DNA from: Bradyrhizobium macuxiense
Lineage (GTDB): Bacteria; Pseudomonadota; Alphaproteobacteria; Rhizobiales; Xanthobacteraceae
Assembly (NCBI RefSeq): GCF_007993935.1
Contig: NZ_VITY01000007.1
Span: 62,001-126,000, forward strand
Length of the DNA: 64,000 nucleotides
Reading direction: 5' to 3'
Part shown: in pieces, positions 1-8,279 of the stretch
Position numbering within the stretch: position 1 is the first letter of the stretch
How the letters are laid out: every line of letters starts with the position of its first letter
Notes under the pieces: generated by a model
The model's input: only the letters and a program-made list of their open reading frames with translations
What the model was told of the DNA's origin: nothing
Databases searched by the model: none
Translations under genes and position numbers: made by a program

Positions 1-60
1 GACGAAGATCGCAAGCACGAACAGCGTCCCGCCGATGATCGCGCTGGTGCCAAGCTTCAT
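1..60 (-). CDS. ABC transporter permease, DppC-like (N-terminal fragment)
   Basis: Only the first 20 codons are inside the window. They read MKLGTSAIIGGTLFVLAIFV, a short polar start followed by a hydrophobic stretch. The gene lies just downstream of a DppB-type permease on the same strand, where the second permease of a dipeptide/nickel transporter usually sits. The function is inferred from this position and the membrane start; no domain is visible. Confidence 0.55.
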   Translation of the reverse strand, partial: MKLGTSAIIGGTLFVLAIFV

Positions 61-127
61 CGCGGCCGCTCCGCCGTGACGGGTCGCACGGTCCGTCGTG
101 CACAGGTATGGTGAAACCGACGGCCGC

Positions 128-1063
128 TCATGCGTATCTGATCCTGGGGTCGATCACGCCATAGAGCAGGTCGACCAGCGTATTGACGGCGAGGAAGAAC
201 AGCACCACCACCAGAATGGTGCCCTGCACCGCGGGAATGTCGCGCTGCAGGACGCTGTCGACCAAGAGCGAGCCGATGCCCGGCCAGGAGAACAATTTCT
301 CGACGACGACCGCTTGGCCCATCACGACGCCGAATTGCAGGCCGATCGCCGTGAGAATGATGACGAGGGCATTGCGCATTACGTGCCAGGTCACGACCCG
401 GGTCTCGCTCATGCCCTTCGAGCGTGCGGTGCGGACAAAATCCGCGGTCATGATCTCGAGTACCGCCGCACGCGTTGTCCGCGCCAGCAGCGCCATCGGC
501 GAGACGCCGAGCGTCACGGCGGGCAGCAGCAGATATTTGAGCCCGCCATCGCCGTAGCCGAAGCTCGGTAGCCAGCCGAGCTTCAATGCGAACAGATACA
601 TCAGCAGCAGCCCGAGCCAGAACTTGGCCATCGAAAGGCCTGATACCGCCAGCACCATCGAGATCGTGTCGACGATGCTGCCCGGCCTCAGTGCGGCGAT
701 GAAGCCGAGTGGTACGCCGACCGCAACCGCGAAAGCCAGGGCTGCGAATATCAATTGCAGCGTCGGCCACATCCGTTTGGCGATCATCGTCGTGACCGGC
801 TCGCGGGTCCGGAACGAGGTGCCGAAATCACCGGTCGTGAGCTTGGCGATATAGGAGCCGAAGCGCACGTAAACGGGATCGTCGAGACCGAGCTGCTTCT
901 TCATGCGTTCCACGACCTGCGGGTCGGTCGGGCCCCGACCGTCGTCGCCCATGCTCGACACGATGCTGCCCGGGACGACGCTGAACAGCACAAAGATCAG
1001 CAGCACGACGGCCAGCACGGTCGGAATGGTTTGCAGGACTCGACGGATCGCGAAGGAGAGCAT
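128..1063 (-). CDS. Peptide/nickel-type ABC transporter permease (DppB family)
   Basis: The 311-residue protein begins MLSFAIRRVLQTIPTVLAVV, the usual DppB/OppB start: a short amphipathic helix leading into the first membrane segment. About six membrane segments follow, with an EAA-type cytoplasmic loop around ARSKGMSETRVVTWHVMRNA. Length and motifs fit the DppB permease family, which forms half of the inner-membrane channel for oligopeptides or similar solutes. A GAGGA ribosome site lies about 10 bases before the start. It follows the binding-protein gene at 1124-2713 and precedes a second permease at 1-60, so all three form one minus-strand operon. The substrate cannot be read from sequence. 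Confidence 0.93.
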   Translation of the reverse strand: MLSFAIRRVLQTIPTVLAVVLLIFVLFSVVPGSIVSSMGDDGRGPTDPQVVERMKKQLGLDDPVYVRFGSYIAKLTTGDFGTSFRTREPVTTMIAKRMWPTLQLIFAALAFAVAVGVPLGFIAALRPGSIVDTISMVLAVSGLSMAKFWLGLLLMYLFALKLGWLPSFGYGDGGLKYLLLPAVTLGVSPMALLARTTRAAVLEIMTADFVRTARSKGMSETRVVTWHVMRNALVIILTAIGLQFGVVMGQAVVVEKLFSWPGIGSLLVDSVLQRDIPAVQGTILVVVLFFLAVNTLVDLLYGVIDPRIRYA

Positions 1064-1079
1064 TGGACGTTTTCCTCAC

Positions 1080-1108
1080 TCCCTCCATCATGTCTCGTGA
1101 TGGAGGGA
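1080..1108 (-). promoter_or_regulatory. Intercistronic stem-loop between binding protein and permease
   Basis: A perfect 11-bp stem (TCCCTCCATCA and its complement) with a 7-base loop sits in the 60-bp gap after the binding-protein stop codon and just before the permease ribosome site. There is no T run, so it is unlikely to be a full terminator. Such hairpins often stabilise the upstream mRNA, giving more binding protein than permease; that role is inferred here. Confidence 0.5.
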
Positions 1109-1123
1109 GGACGATGGCACCTG

Positions 1124-2713
1124 TCACTTCGCGGGCGAGGTCTCGTCGACCCAGAGGTCCTCGACGTTCTGATGGGTCAGTTCGGTCGCGTCCAACTGAA
1201 TTCCCTTGAGCCAGGGCTGCACCGCCATGACCGCCTTGTTGTAGTTGAAGAACCAGACCGGTGCTTCGTCATGGAGCAGCGCATTCGCCTTTTGCAGCAG
1301 CTGGACGCGCTTGGCAGCGTCGTCACTCTGCCCGGCTTCGTCGATCACCTTGTCGAACTCGGCGTTCTTGAAGTTCGTGTAGTTGCAGGCCGATTGCGGC
1401 GTCGCCGAGTGGAAGCATTTGAGCGCGGCCTGTGGATCCGGGCCGGTCGCCTGGGAATAGATGAAGGCCTGGAAGTCGCCCTTGCGAATGACCTCCGCCA
1501 GCACCGCGGTCTCGACCTGCTTGACCTTCACCTTGATGCCGACCTTGTCCAGCATCGGGATCGCGGCCTCGACGATCGGCAGGCCCCAGCTTTCATTCTG
1601 ACTGGTGGTCCATTCGAATTCGAAGCCCGTAGGATATCCCGCGTCGGCCAGCAATTGCTTCGCCTTCGCGGGATCATACGGGTAGGGCTTCATGGCCTTG
1701 TCGTATGCGGGCGACGTCAAGGGCAGCCAACTCGTGGCGCGATAGGCCTTGCCCTTGACCAGCTTGTTGATGATCAGATCGGCATCGATCGCGTAGTTGA
1801 TGGCCTGGCGAACCCGCTTGTCGGAGAACGGCTTGAAGGCGGGATTCATCCCCATATAGCGCGTGAAGACCTCGGCGACCTCGACGATGGTGCCCTTGAG
1901 ATCAGGGTCGGCCTGATAGGCGACATACTGTGCAGGCCCCAGCACCGAGGTGTCGATCTCCTTGTTGCGGAAGGCGACGTCGCGCGCCGCGGCTTCGCCC
2001 ATCAGCGAGATGACGAGCTTGTCGGCGTATGGCTTGCCCGGCTTGTAGAACCGGTCCCAGCGTTCCAGCACGATACGCGAACCCGGCACGTGCTCGACGA
2101 ACTTGAATGGACCAAGACCGATCGGCTTCTGGATAAAGCTCTCCTTGGCACCCTCGTCGGCGGGATAGATCGAGGTCAACGCGGTGAAGAAATAGAAGGC
2201 GGGATCGACTTTTTCGGTCAGTTTCATTTCGAGGGTGAAGTCGTCGATCTTCTTCAGGCCGGAGATGGCCTTGGCCTGGCCCTTCTCGACCTCGGACGCG
2301 CCCTCGATGATGCGGACGAAGCGCGCACCGGGATAGGCCTTGGTGCCGTCCATGATGCGATTGTAGGACCAGATGATATCGTCCGCCGTCATCTTGCGGC
2401 CGTTGTGGAAATAGGCGTCGTCGCGCAGCTTGAAGGTATGAACGAGACCTCCGCCCGAGACGGCGACCTCCTTGGCAAGTTCCAGAACCGGCTTGCCCTC
2501 GGTGGAGTCCCAGATGTAGAGCGACCGGTGCAGGGCCTTGGCGTAGATCTCGTCCTGGGCGCGTGGTGTCGTGTGGATGTCCATGCTGGTGAAGCTGGAG
2601 CCGTAGGGCGCCGTCATGCGAATGGTCCCGCCCTTGCGCGGTGTCTGGGCCGCCGCTGTGGCGGCGAGTGCGAACCCCAGGCCGGCCGCGATCGCAATCA
2701 ACTTGAACTTCAT
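1124..2713 (-). CDS. ABC transporter substrate-binding protein, SBP_bac_5 (OppA/DppA) family
   Basis: The 529-residue protein has a clear secretion signal (MKFKLIAIAAGLGFALAATA, ending AAAQ) and then the family start RKGGTIRM. Further family features are DDIIWSYNRIMDG, the VRQAINYAIDAD segment and PYDPAKAKQLLADAGYP. Length is normal for extracytoplasmic solute-binding protein family 5, which binds peptides, nickel chelates, opines or similar ligands in the periplasm. It is the first gene of the minus-strand operon with the permeases at 128-1063 and 1-60. The ligand is not predictable from what I see. Confidence 0.94.
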   Translation of the reverse strand: MKFKLIAIAAGLGFALAATAAAQTPRKGGTIRMTAPYGSSFTSMDIHTTPRAQDEIYAKALHRSLYIWDSTEGKPVLELAKEVAVSGGGLVHTFKLRDDAYFHNGRKMTADDIIWSYNRIMDGTKAYPGARFVRIIEGASEVEKGQAKAISGLKKIDDFTLEMKLTEKVDPAFYFFTALTSIYPADEGAKESFIQKPIGLGPFKFVEHVPGSRIVLERWDRFYKPGKPYADKLVISLMGEAAARDVAFRNKEIDTSVLGPAQYVAYQADPDLKGTIVEVAEVFTRYMGMNPAFKPFSDKRVRQAINYAIDADLIINKLVKGKAYRATSWLPLTSPAYDKAMKPYPYDPAKAKQLLADAGYPTGFEFEWTTSQNESWGLPIVEAAIPMLDKVGIKVKVKQVETAVLAEVIRKGDFQAFIYSQATGPDPQAALKCFHSATPQSACNYTNFKNAEFDKVIDEAGQSDDAAKRVQLLQKANALLHDEAPVWFFNYNKAVMAVQPWLKGIQLDATELTHQNVEDLWVDETSPAK

Positions 2714-3020
2714 GTTTCCCCCAACGATGCAGGAACATTCCGATCAACGAGTTGACCATCGGCGGCATGTCCAGCGCAAGGTCCTCATGTCGTGTCGATG
2801 GCGACCGGCACCAAATAATTGTGCCGCCTCGATGCGAAGAGCGGGATCACGGACGCGCAGCGCGTGGCGTGCATCTGCGATGCGGTGGCATCGACCGCAG
2901 TGCAACTTTTGCTTGTATGTAAGCGATTGCGATTGAACGGATTTCGGGTTCCGTTCTGAATCTGCCAAGGCAGGGTTCGAACGCAGGCTGCTATCGGTCG
3001 AGCGAAGCGCAACCCGCCAT
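2714..3020. other. Intergenic region upstream of the peptide ABC operon
   Basis: No convincing gene is visible in these 307 bases. It must hold the promoter of the minus-strand ABC operon. The only structure I see is a short hairpin at 2806-2826 (6-bp arms CGGCAC/GTGCCG around an AT-rich loop). Short open frames exist on both strands but lack ribosome sites or recognisable protein character. Confidence 0.4.
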
Positions 3021-3485
3021 CTACAGCAGTCCCCGATAAATTCCTGGCGCGGAGCCTTCGATGGCCACCGCGCCGACGGCCTTCGCATAGAAGTCTGCCG
3101 GCCCGACGCCACCGATGATGGCGTAGCCGAAGCCCTGGTGCTTCATGTCCTCGAGACAGGCGAACAGCAGCGCCTTGCCGATGCCGCCCTGCTGGGCCTT
3201 TGGCGCGACGCCGGTCGGACCGAAGAAGTTGCGGCAGGCCGCGTCGTGGCAGGCGAATCCCAGAATCTTCTTTTGCTGGATCGCGATGAAGCAGGAAACC
3301 GGTTCGCGGCTGAACGCGACCTCGGTTTCGCTGGCCCATGCCTCGCTGAAGGTCTCCCGCACCCAGGCTGTGACCTTGTGCTTTTCGGGGGCGAGCGCGC
3401 GGCGCATCACAATTCCGGCCTGCTGCAATCGATCGTAGGCGGGCCGGGAATCGGGCAGGGCATAGAGCTTGACGAGCATGTCCAT
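3021..3485 (-). CDS. GNAT-type acetyltransferase family protein
   Basis: The 154-residue protein carries a GNAT acetyl-CoA binding segment: GPTGVAPKAQQGGIGKALL matches the family pattern V-x-P-x-x-Q-x-x-G-I/L-G-x-x-L. It is followed by the usual strand and helix, GFGYAIIGGVGPADFYAKAVG. The upstream half contains ATSETEVAF-like strands and CFIAIQQKKILGFACHD, typical of strands 3-4. An AAGG ribosome site sits 7 bases before the first ATG. The acceptor substrate is unknown, and the gene stands alone between two intergenic regions. Confidence 0.75.
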   Translation of the reverse strand: MDMLVKLYALPDSRPAYDRLQQAGIVMRRALAPEKHKVTAWVRETFSEAWASETEVAFSREPVSCFIAIQQKKILGFACHDAACRNFFGPTGVAPKAQQGGIGKALLFACLEDMKHQGFGYAIIGGVGPADFYAKAVGAVAIEGSAPGIYRGLL

Positions 3486-3499
3486 CCGGCGACCTTAAG

Positions 3500-3594
3500 G
3501 CATGATCCAGAAAAGTGCGAAGCGGTTTTCCGAAAAGATCATGCTTAAACCAGAAACTAAAGCGCGATGACGGTTCAAGCTGATCTCATCGCGC
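3500..3594. repeat. Palindromic intergenic repeat (two nested hairpins)
   Basis: Arms GCATGATC (3500-3507) and GATCATGC (3537-3544) enclose GAAGCGGTTTTCCGAAAAG. A second inverted pair follows: GCGCGATGA (3562-3570) and TCATCGCGC (3586-3594). The first part matches from memory a dispersed repeat common between genes in Bradyrhizobium and Rhodopseudomonas. It lies in the 369-bp gap between the GNAT gene and the IalB-like gene. Confidence 0.6.
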
Positions 3595-3661
3595 CTTTGT
3601 AAGAAACACGCGGCGGGCAAATCGCGCAGGATGGGTATCGCTGCGCTCCACCCATGCTGCG

Positions 3662-3775
3662 TCATTTCCGCCGTTGCCTGTTCGAGGCCCTGACTTCACG
3701 CGCGATGGCCCAAAAATACCCGCCGCAGAATGCAACAATCGCAACAATCACGCTGGCGGCGATAATCTCTTGCAT
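3662..3775 (-). CDS. Small single-pass membrane protein (37 aa)
   Basis: The short frame encodes MQEIIAASVIVAIVAFCGGY followed by FWAIAREVRASNRQRRK: one hydrophobic helix of about 20 residues and a basic tail, consistent with an inner-membrane miniprotein with its C-terminus in the cytoplasm. A GGAG ribosome site lies 10 bases upstream. It is divergent from the IalB-like gene at 3855. No family is recognised. The clean membrane topology and ribosome site are the only support. Confidence 0.45.
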   Translation of the reverse strand: MQEIIAASVIVAIVAFCGGYFWAIAREVRASNRQRRK

Positions 3776-3854
3776 GTCCGAGGTTCTCCAAGTAGATGTG
3801 TCTCCTCTATGTGGGAAATTTACCCACGTAAAGCGAAATCGGCTTCGAGGCGTA

Positions 3855-4520
3855 ATGAGACGGGGTGAACGCATGGTGAAGGTCAGCGCAGCGAGGGGCG
3901 GTGCAGCAGACAGACGTCTTCGGGCAATCGTTGCTCTCGCCGTCACGGCCGGCATCGGCTCGGCGCACGCCGCTCGAACGCCCGATATGTCGGACGCCAG
4001 CGGAGGGATCGTCTCTGTTCCGATCGACACGCGGAGCCAGACATTGGCGATGGATGGCGCGGTCCGCCCCGTGCAGCTTCCCAAGGGTGCGTCCGCGATG
4101 AGCGAGACCTACGGAGACTGGATCGTCAAATGTCAGCTCGACGGCGGAGCAAGGCTGTGCACCCTCGGTCAGACACAGACCTCCAAGGAGACCAACCAGC
4201 AAGTCTTCGCCATCGAATTGCTGCCACAGAACGGAAAGGCCGAAGGCAACATGTTGATGCCATTTGGGCTCAAGCTCGACGCCGGGGCCGTCGTCAAGCT
4301 TGACGGCAAGGACCTGGAGCAGACGCGCTTCTCCACCTGCACCGCGCAAGGCTGTCTGCTTCCGGTGTCCTTTCCCACTGTTGTGACCGACACCATGAGC
4401 AAGGGCAAGACGCTCACCGTCGCCGCGCAGAACATCAACACCGGGCAGGCGGTCGTCTTCAATGTGCCGCTCAACGGCTTCGCCGCGGCGTTGGAGCGCA
4501 CCATTCAACTTGGCAGCTGA
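3855..4520 (+). CDS. Invasion-associated locus B (IalB) family protein
   Basis: The 221-residue product starts with a signal peptide (basic start, hydrophobic RAIVALAVTAGIGSAHA, cleavage after AHA). The mature part has the IalB pattern: YGDWIVKCQLDGGARLCTLG near the start, then a second cysteine pair in STCTAQGCLLP, and a closing VVFNVPLNGFAAAL segment. The family is periplasmic or envelope-associated and widespread in Rhizobiales; its biochemical role is unclear. I chose the ATG at 3855 because an AGG ribosome site precedes it; the ATG at 3873 is also possible. A longer upstream frame to 3654 looks non-coding. Confidence 0.88.
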   Translation: MRRGERMVKVSAARGGAADRRLRAIVALAVTAGIGSAHAARTPDMSDASGGIVSVPIDTRSQTLAMDGAVRPVQLPKGASAMSETYGDWIVKCQLDGGARLCTLGQTQTSKETNQQVFAIELLPQNGKAEGNMLMPFGLKLDAGAVVKLDGKDLEQTRFSTCTAQGCLLPVSFPTVVTDTMSKGKTLTVAAQNINTGQAVVFNVPLNGFAAALERTIQLGS

Positions 4521-4563
4521 CCGGCGCGTCGCGAGCGCGGCCTGCGCGAGGCCGCAAGGCTAT

Positions 4564-5037
4564 TTACGCGGCGAACCGATCGCCATCATTCGCGGCAGCA
4601 TTGCGGGCCTCGATCGCCGTGACGGAGTTTTCGAACGCCTTCACCAGCACGCCTCGGCCGACGGTGCGGAGCACGAGGCCGAGGATCCATCCCCTGAGGT
4701 TCTTGCCGTCGCGCACCACGATCACGTCGATATCGGTGGTGCCGTCGGGCCGGCGCGTGAAGTTGTAGGTATGGCCCGACGCGCCGCCCCACACATTGGA
4801 GTCGATCGTCGTCAGGACGACGTGATCGGGGTCGGACCAATCGTAGTACAAGCGCTCCCAGATGCCGCCCGAGCCTTCCGTCACGTCGGCGTCGGCGGGG
4901 CCGCGATCATGCACCTTGAGATAGGCATCGGCACTGTTGCCGAACAGTTTGGAGCGGCCCGGGCCGAAGTCGGTGAGGCCGGCTACGTATTGCTCAGGCG
5001 TCAGGCTCGTCGTTCGATGAAGGCGGATCGTGGACAT
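4564..5037 (-). CDS. SRPBCC (START-like) family protein
   Basis: The 157-residue product MSTIRLHRTTSLTPEQYVAG continues with features of a polyketide-cyclase/START-like fold: an initial strand, LTDFGPGRSKLFG, the strand WERLYYDWSDPDHVVLTTID, then the paired strands HTYNFTRRPDGTTDIDVIVV and a long C-terminal helix. These proteins form a hydrophobic cavity for small lipophilic ligands; this one's ligand is unknown. An upstream in-frame ATG would add five residues. It is convergent with the IalB gene, with a short gap. Confidence 0.7.
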   Translation of the reverse strand: MSTIRLHRTTSLTPEQYVAGLTDFGPGRSKLFGNSADAYLKVHDRGPADADVTEGSGGIWERLYYDWSDPDHVVLTTIDSNVWGGASGHTYNFTRRPDGTTDIDVIVVRDGKNLRGWILGLVLRTVGRGVLVKAFENSVTAIEARNAAANDGDRFAA

Positions 5038-5080
5038 CTGGGGTTCCTGCACAAGTGACGGAAAGACGGCGGTGTCGGAA

Positions 5081-5407
5081 CTAGTTGGAGACTGGGCCCG
5101 ACGTGCGGACGGTCAGGCCGTCGCCGCTTCGGCTGATCTCCAATGCGTCTGCCTGGTTCGGAGTCGAGAGCAGGGCGCGCTGACCGGGCGCAAGCACCGA
5201 TACGAAGCGGATCGGCGTCCCGGCCGCGCCCTCTGCCAGCGTGGTCACGACGCGATATCCATCGCGCTCGACGGTGTAGTAGACGATGCCGGCGAGGTCG
5301 CCGAGACGAACGCTTTGACCTTCGATCGGCCTGAGCGTGCTTGCGTGCGCGGCGCCCAGCGAGGCCAGGCTAAAGGTGGCGGCGAGAATTGTGCTGCGGA
5401 TCGACAT
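5081..5407 (-). CDS. Small exported protein of unknown function
   Basis: The 108-residue product begins MSIRSTILAATFSLASLGAA followed by HAS, a good signal peptide. The mature part (about 85 residues) repeats short beta-like stretches such as GQSVRLGDLAGIVYYTVERD and GYRVVTTLAEG and has no cysteines. GGAGG lies just before the ATG at 5405-5407, which fixes the start and excludes a longer frame reaching 5527. It is divergent from the LysR gene at 5520, so it is a natural candidate target of that regulator. I do not recognise the family. Confidence 0.7.
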   Translation of the reverse strand: MSIRSTILAATFSLASLGAAHASTLRPIEGQSVRLGDLAGIVYYTVERDGYRVVTTLAEGAAGTPIRFVSVLAPGQRALLSTPNQADALEISRSGDGLTVRTSGPVSN

Positions 5408-5491
5408 GGGATCCTCCGTTGGCTTGGGGTGAACTTGGGCGGCGGGCGGTGGCCCGTCTGCTCCCTTGCCGAAGGAGATGGTCAGGCTATG

Positions 5492-5521
5492 ATCATCGAT
5501 CAAAGAGATGAGATCGATAAT
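5492..5521. promoter_or_regulatory. Candidate LysR operator (near-perfect inverted repeat)
   Basis: ATCATCGAT (5492-5500) and ATCGATAAT (5513-5521) are inverted copies with one mismatch, separated by 12 bases. They sit between the divergent exported-protein gene and the LysR gene, and the right arm overlaps the LysR start codon. The position fits a negatively autoregulated LysR-type site; binding is inferred. Confidence 0.45.
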
Positions 5522-6452
5522 GGCCATCGATACCGTTAATTTAGGTCGTATCGACTTGAATCTGCTGGTTCATCTCGATGCGCTGCTGACCGAACGAAGC
5601 GTCACGAAGGCGGCGGCCTGCGTCGGGATTGGCCAATCCGCGATGAGCCACAACCTTGCCCGCTTGCGCGAGCTGTTCGGTGACGAGCTGCTCACGCGGG
5701 GGGCCGACGGCATGCGCCTCACCCCGCGCGCGGCGGCCCTGCGCGAGCCGGTGCGGAGCGCGCTTGCTCAGGTCGAGGCGGTGGTGCTGCGCGATCAGGC
5801 CTTCGATCCGGCCACAGCGGTGCGGACGTTCAGGCTCGGACTATCCGACAGCATGGAAATTTTGATCATGCCGGCTCTGCTGGCGCGCATGCGCCAGATC
5901 GCACCTGGCGTTCACTTCCGGCTTTATAATGTTGATTCGTCCCGGCTGCTTGATGACCTCGACGCCGATGAGCTGGATCTCGCAGTCGCCCATGGGCCGC
6001 TCCCGCAGGGACAATTGCATCACAAGCGGCGCACGCTGTTGACCGAGCGCTTCGTGTGCATGTTCAATGCCGAGAAGACTGGTATCACGCCTCCGATCTC
6101 GCTTGAGGACTACGTCCGGCTTCCGCACGTGCTGACCAGCCTGCGGCCTGCCCGCAGCGTGCGCGGCATCGTCGACGAAGCGCTCGACAAGCTCGGCCTG
6201 CAGCGCACGGTTGCGCTCACCACGCCGCGTTTCCTCACCGTCCCGCACCTGGTGGCGCAGGCGCCCGTCATCGTCACCATGGGAGCACGACTGGCCACGC
6301 GCTTCTCCGCTGAGCTCGGGCTCAGCCTCAGCCCGCCGCCGGTGGAGCTGAGCGAGATGCCGGCGACGTTGTTGTGGCACGCCTCCTACGATCACGATCC
6401 CGCCCATGCCTGGCTGCGAAACCAGGTGGTCCAGCTGGCAGCCGAACTGTGA
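5520..6452 (+). CDS. LysR-family transcriptional regulator
   Basis: The 310-residue protein opens with the LysR winged helix-turn-helix: RIDLNLLVHLDALLTERSVT, KAAACVGIGQSAMSHNLARL and the wing RELFGDELLTRGADGMRLTP. A periplasmic-binding-like effector domain follows (residues about 90-300, FRLGLSDSMEILIMPALLAR onward). The sequence resembles the NodD/NahR-type branch rather than CysB. I chose the ATG at 5520; a 12-base longer start exists at 5508. It diverges from the exported protein at 5081-5407 and shares a palindromic control region with it. The inducer is unknown. Confidence 0.93.
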   Translation: MAIDTVNLGRIDLNLLVHLDALLTERSVTKAAACVGIGQSAMSHNLARLRELFGDELLTRGADGMRLTPRAAALREPVRSALAQVEAVVLRDQAFDPATAVRTFRLGLSDSMEILIMPALLARMRQIAPGVHFRLYNVDSSRLLDDLDADELDLAVAHGPLPQGQLHHKRRTLLTERFVCMFNAEKTGITPPISLEDYVRLPHVLTSLRPARSVRGIVDEALDKLGLQRTVALTTPRFLTVPHLVAQAPVIVTMGARLATRFSAELGLSLSPPPVELSEMPATLLWHASYDHDPAHAWLRNQVVQLAAEL

Positions 6453-6482
6453 GCCCGCGCGCTGCGTGCCCTGCGATCGGTG

Positions 6483-8279
6483 TCACCTGGCTGTTCCGCC
6501 CACCACAGGAAAGCCGCGAACGATGCGAATGCCGTCGTCGTAACAAGCGTCGGGTGGCGGGTAGTAATGCTCGATGATGATGAGCGGCTGGCCGCATCGG
6601 CACCGTGTATCCGGCTTGATATGGCCCGCCTTGTCGATCTGGCACCATTCACGGCGGTCGGGAAATGCCGCCCAGGCCGCGCCGTTCCGAAAGCTGTCCA
6701 CCGCGTCGAACTGCGGTGCGATGACGAATTTTCCGGTCGGATCGATGAAGCCCCATTTGCTGGTGCTGTCGTCGAACCGCGCGGCAAGCCCTTCGGACCA
6801 GTACGGACGTTGCGGAAGATGTCGTGTCAGGATATCGGGATTTTTCGCCAACTCGGCGACGAGGGCCTTGTCGAGTGTCCTGTAGCCTGCCTCGAGCTCG
6901 ATGCCGTATTCCCCCGTACCGCTGATGAACGTGCCCCTCGCGAGCTTCAGCGGGCCCAGCAGAAATGATCCATCTTCCCCGATGACGGCCCAAAGTCCGT
7001 GATCGCGGATCGATGCAATCCCGCCGTGAAATGCGTCGGCCTGATCGAAATAGCGGTCCGCGAGCAGTTTGCCGTCGATCGAGATGAAGCCCCATTTGGC
7101 GTCGTGCTGGACGATCGAAGGTGCGTCGCAAGCGAGCTGTACGTACTGGAACGGGATGTCGGGCGCAGGCCGGTCGTCGGCCGCCAAGATCGTCAGGTGT
7201 CCCTGCTCGAAGCGCAGGTGGCGACCGTCAGGGCACCTCTGATCGTCGGCGCCGAGCAACCTTGTACCGGCCTGATCGAAATAGAGCGGCTTGTCGTTCA
7301 CGGTCGCGCCGAGCTTGCTGTTGGATATCGAAGGTTGGGCGGCTGCATCGCTGAGGATGTTTCCGTCGCGGTCGATCCGTCCTTCACGTCCGGCCAGCCG
7401 ATAGGGCGACCAGCCGTCGCGAAAATAGCCGAGCCAATCGAATTTCAGAGCTACGACGATCTCTCCCCTGCCGTTGACAGCGCCCCAGCGATTGCCGCGG
7501 CGCACGATGGCGCGATCCTGGCCCCGCTGAATCTGTTGCACATGATCGAAAAGCTCACCGTTGACCGGGATTCCATTCAGGCCCATCAACTGCCATCGGG
7601 CATCAGCATGCGTACCGTCCGCCGCCCAGAACAATCCGGTCAGGTCGTGCGACAGCAAGCTCACCTGCGTGAATGTGGGCCGCACGATCCAATTGCCGCC
7701 GCGGGCGACGATGCCCCAGCGCTTGCCGGGCGCATGAGCGATCGAGTACGCGTCGAGCCAGGCGAAGCTTCCGCCCATCCTGACGTAAGGGGGCTCCGCG
7801 GCAAGGAAAGCATCCTGGGAGAGGCGGACGATCGCTCCGTGCTCTACCGGCACGACCGATCCGCCATTCTCGTCGATCACGCCCAGTCGACCCTCAACGA
7901 GCGCCAACGCCAGACCATGATCCAGCTTGCTCAGCGAATCGTAGACTGGAGCGATTGCGTAGCGCCCCGTCGCGTCGATCATGCCGTACTTTCCGGCGCC
8001 GCGAACCAGCGCCCGATCGGCGACGAAGCGATCGCCCCAATCAAACTGTGGGGCGATGACGGTGGTGCCATGGCGGTCGATATAGCCGCATCGGGCGGCG
8101 GCAAATCGACATGTCGGGATCAGTGCGTCGCCTTCCTTGCGCGCCAGGTTCTCCAGCGTGTCTGCTTCCGCCTCCGAACCGATGGTGGCAGGCAAAGGCG
8201 CGGATGATTGTCCAGCGACGTTTTGCGCCGTGGCAATCAGGATGACGGCGCAAGCGAACAGACGGAAGCAGGTGTTCAC
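6483..8279 (-). CDS. Large exported WG-repeat protein
   Basis: The 598-residue product has a signal peptide (MNTCFRLFACAVILIATAQN, VAG-Q) and then many WG-type repeats. Examples are CGYIDRHGTTVIAPQFDWGD, KYGMIDATGRYAIAPVYDSL, RWGAVNGRGEIVVALKFDWL, KWGFISIDGKLLADRYFDQA and KWGFIDPTGKFVIAPQFDAV. Each unit is a beta-hairpin-like module with W/Y-G, I-D, G-K and I-x-P-x-F/Y-D positions. WG-repeat proteins are usually secreted or surface proteins of unknown role. A C-terminal cysteine-rich segment (CQIDKAGHIKPDTRCRCGQP) is unusual. It is convergent with the LysR gene and transcribed alone. Confidence 0.85.
   Translation of the reverse strand: MNTCFRLFACAVILIATAQNVAGQSSAPLPATIGSEAEADTLENLARKEGDALIPTCRFAAARCGYIDRHGTTVIAPQFDWGDRFVADRALVRGAGKYGMIDATGRYAIAPVYDSLSKLDHGLALALVEGRLGVIDENGGSVVPVEHGAIVRLSQDAFLAAEPPYVRMGGSFAWLDAYSIAHAPGKRWGIVARGGNWIVRPTFTQVSLLSHDLTGLFWAADGTHADARWQLMGLNGIPVNGELFDHVQQIQRGQDRAIVRRGNRWGAVNGRGEIVVALKFDWLGYFRDGWSPYRLAGREGRIDRDGNILSDAAAQPSISNSKLGATVNDKPLYFDQAGTRLLGADDQRCPDGRHLRFEQGHLTILAADDRPAPDIPFQYVQLACDAPSIVQHDAKWGFISIDGKLLADRYFDQADAFHGGIASIRDHGLWAVIGEDGSFLLGPLKLARGTFISGTGEYGIELEAGYRTLDKALVAELAKNPDILTRHLPQRPYWSEGLAARFDDSTSKWGFIDPTGKFVIAPQFDAVDSFRNGAAWAAFPDRREWCQIDKAGHIKPDTRCRCGQPLIIIEHYYPPPDACYDDGIRIVRGFPVVGGTAR

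Noticed and set aside
755..2755. A 666-residue open frame antisense to the peptide-binding-protein gene.
   Set aside because: It is an open shadow caused by high GC third positions. It has no ribosome site, domain or protein-like composition, while the opposite strand encodes a clear OppA-type protein.
2960..3000. GGTTCGAAC resembling a tRNA T-loop.
   Set aside because: No acceptor, D or anticodon arms can be folded around it.
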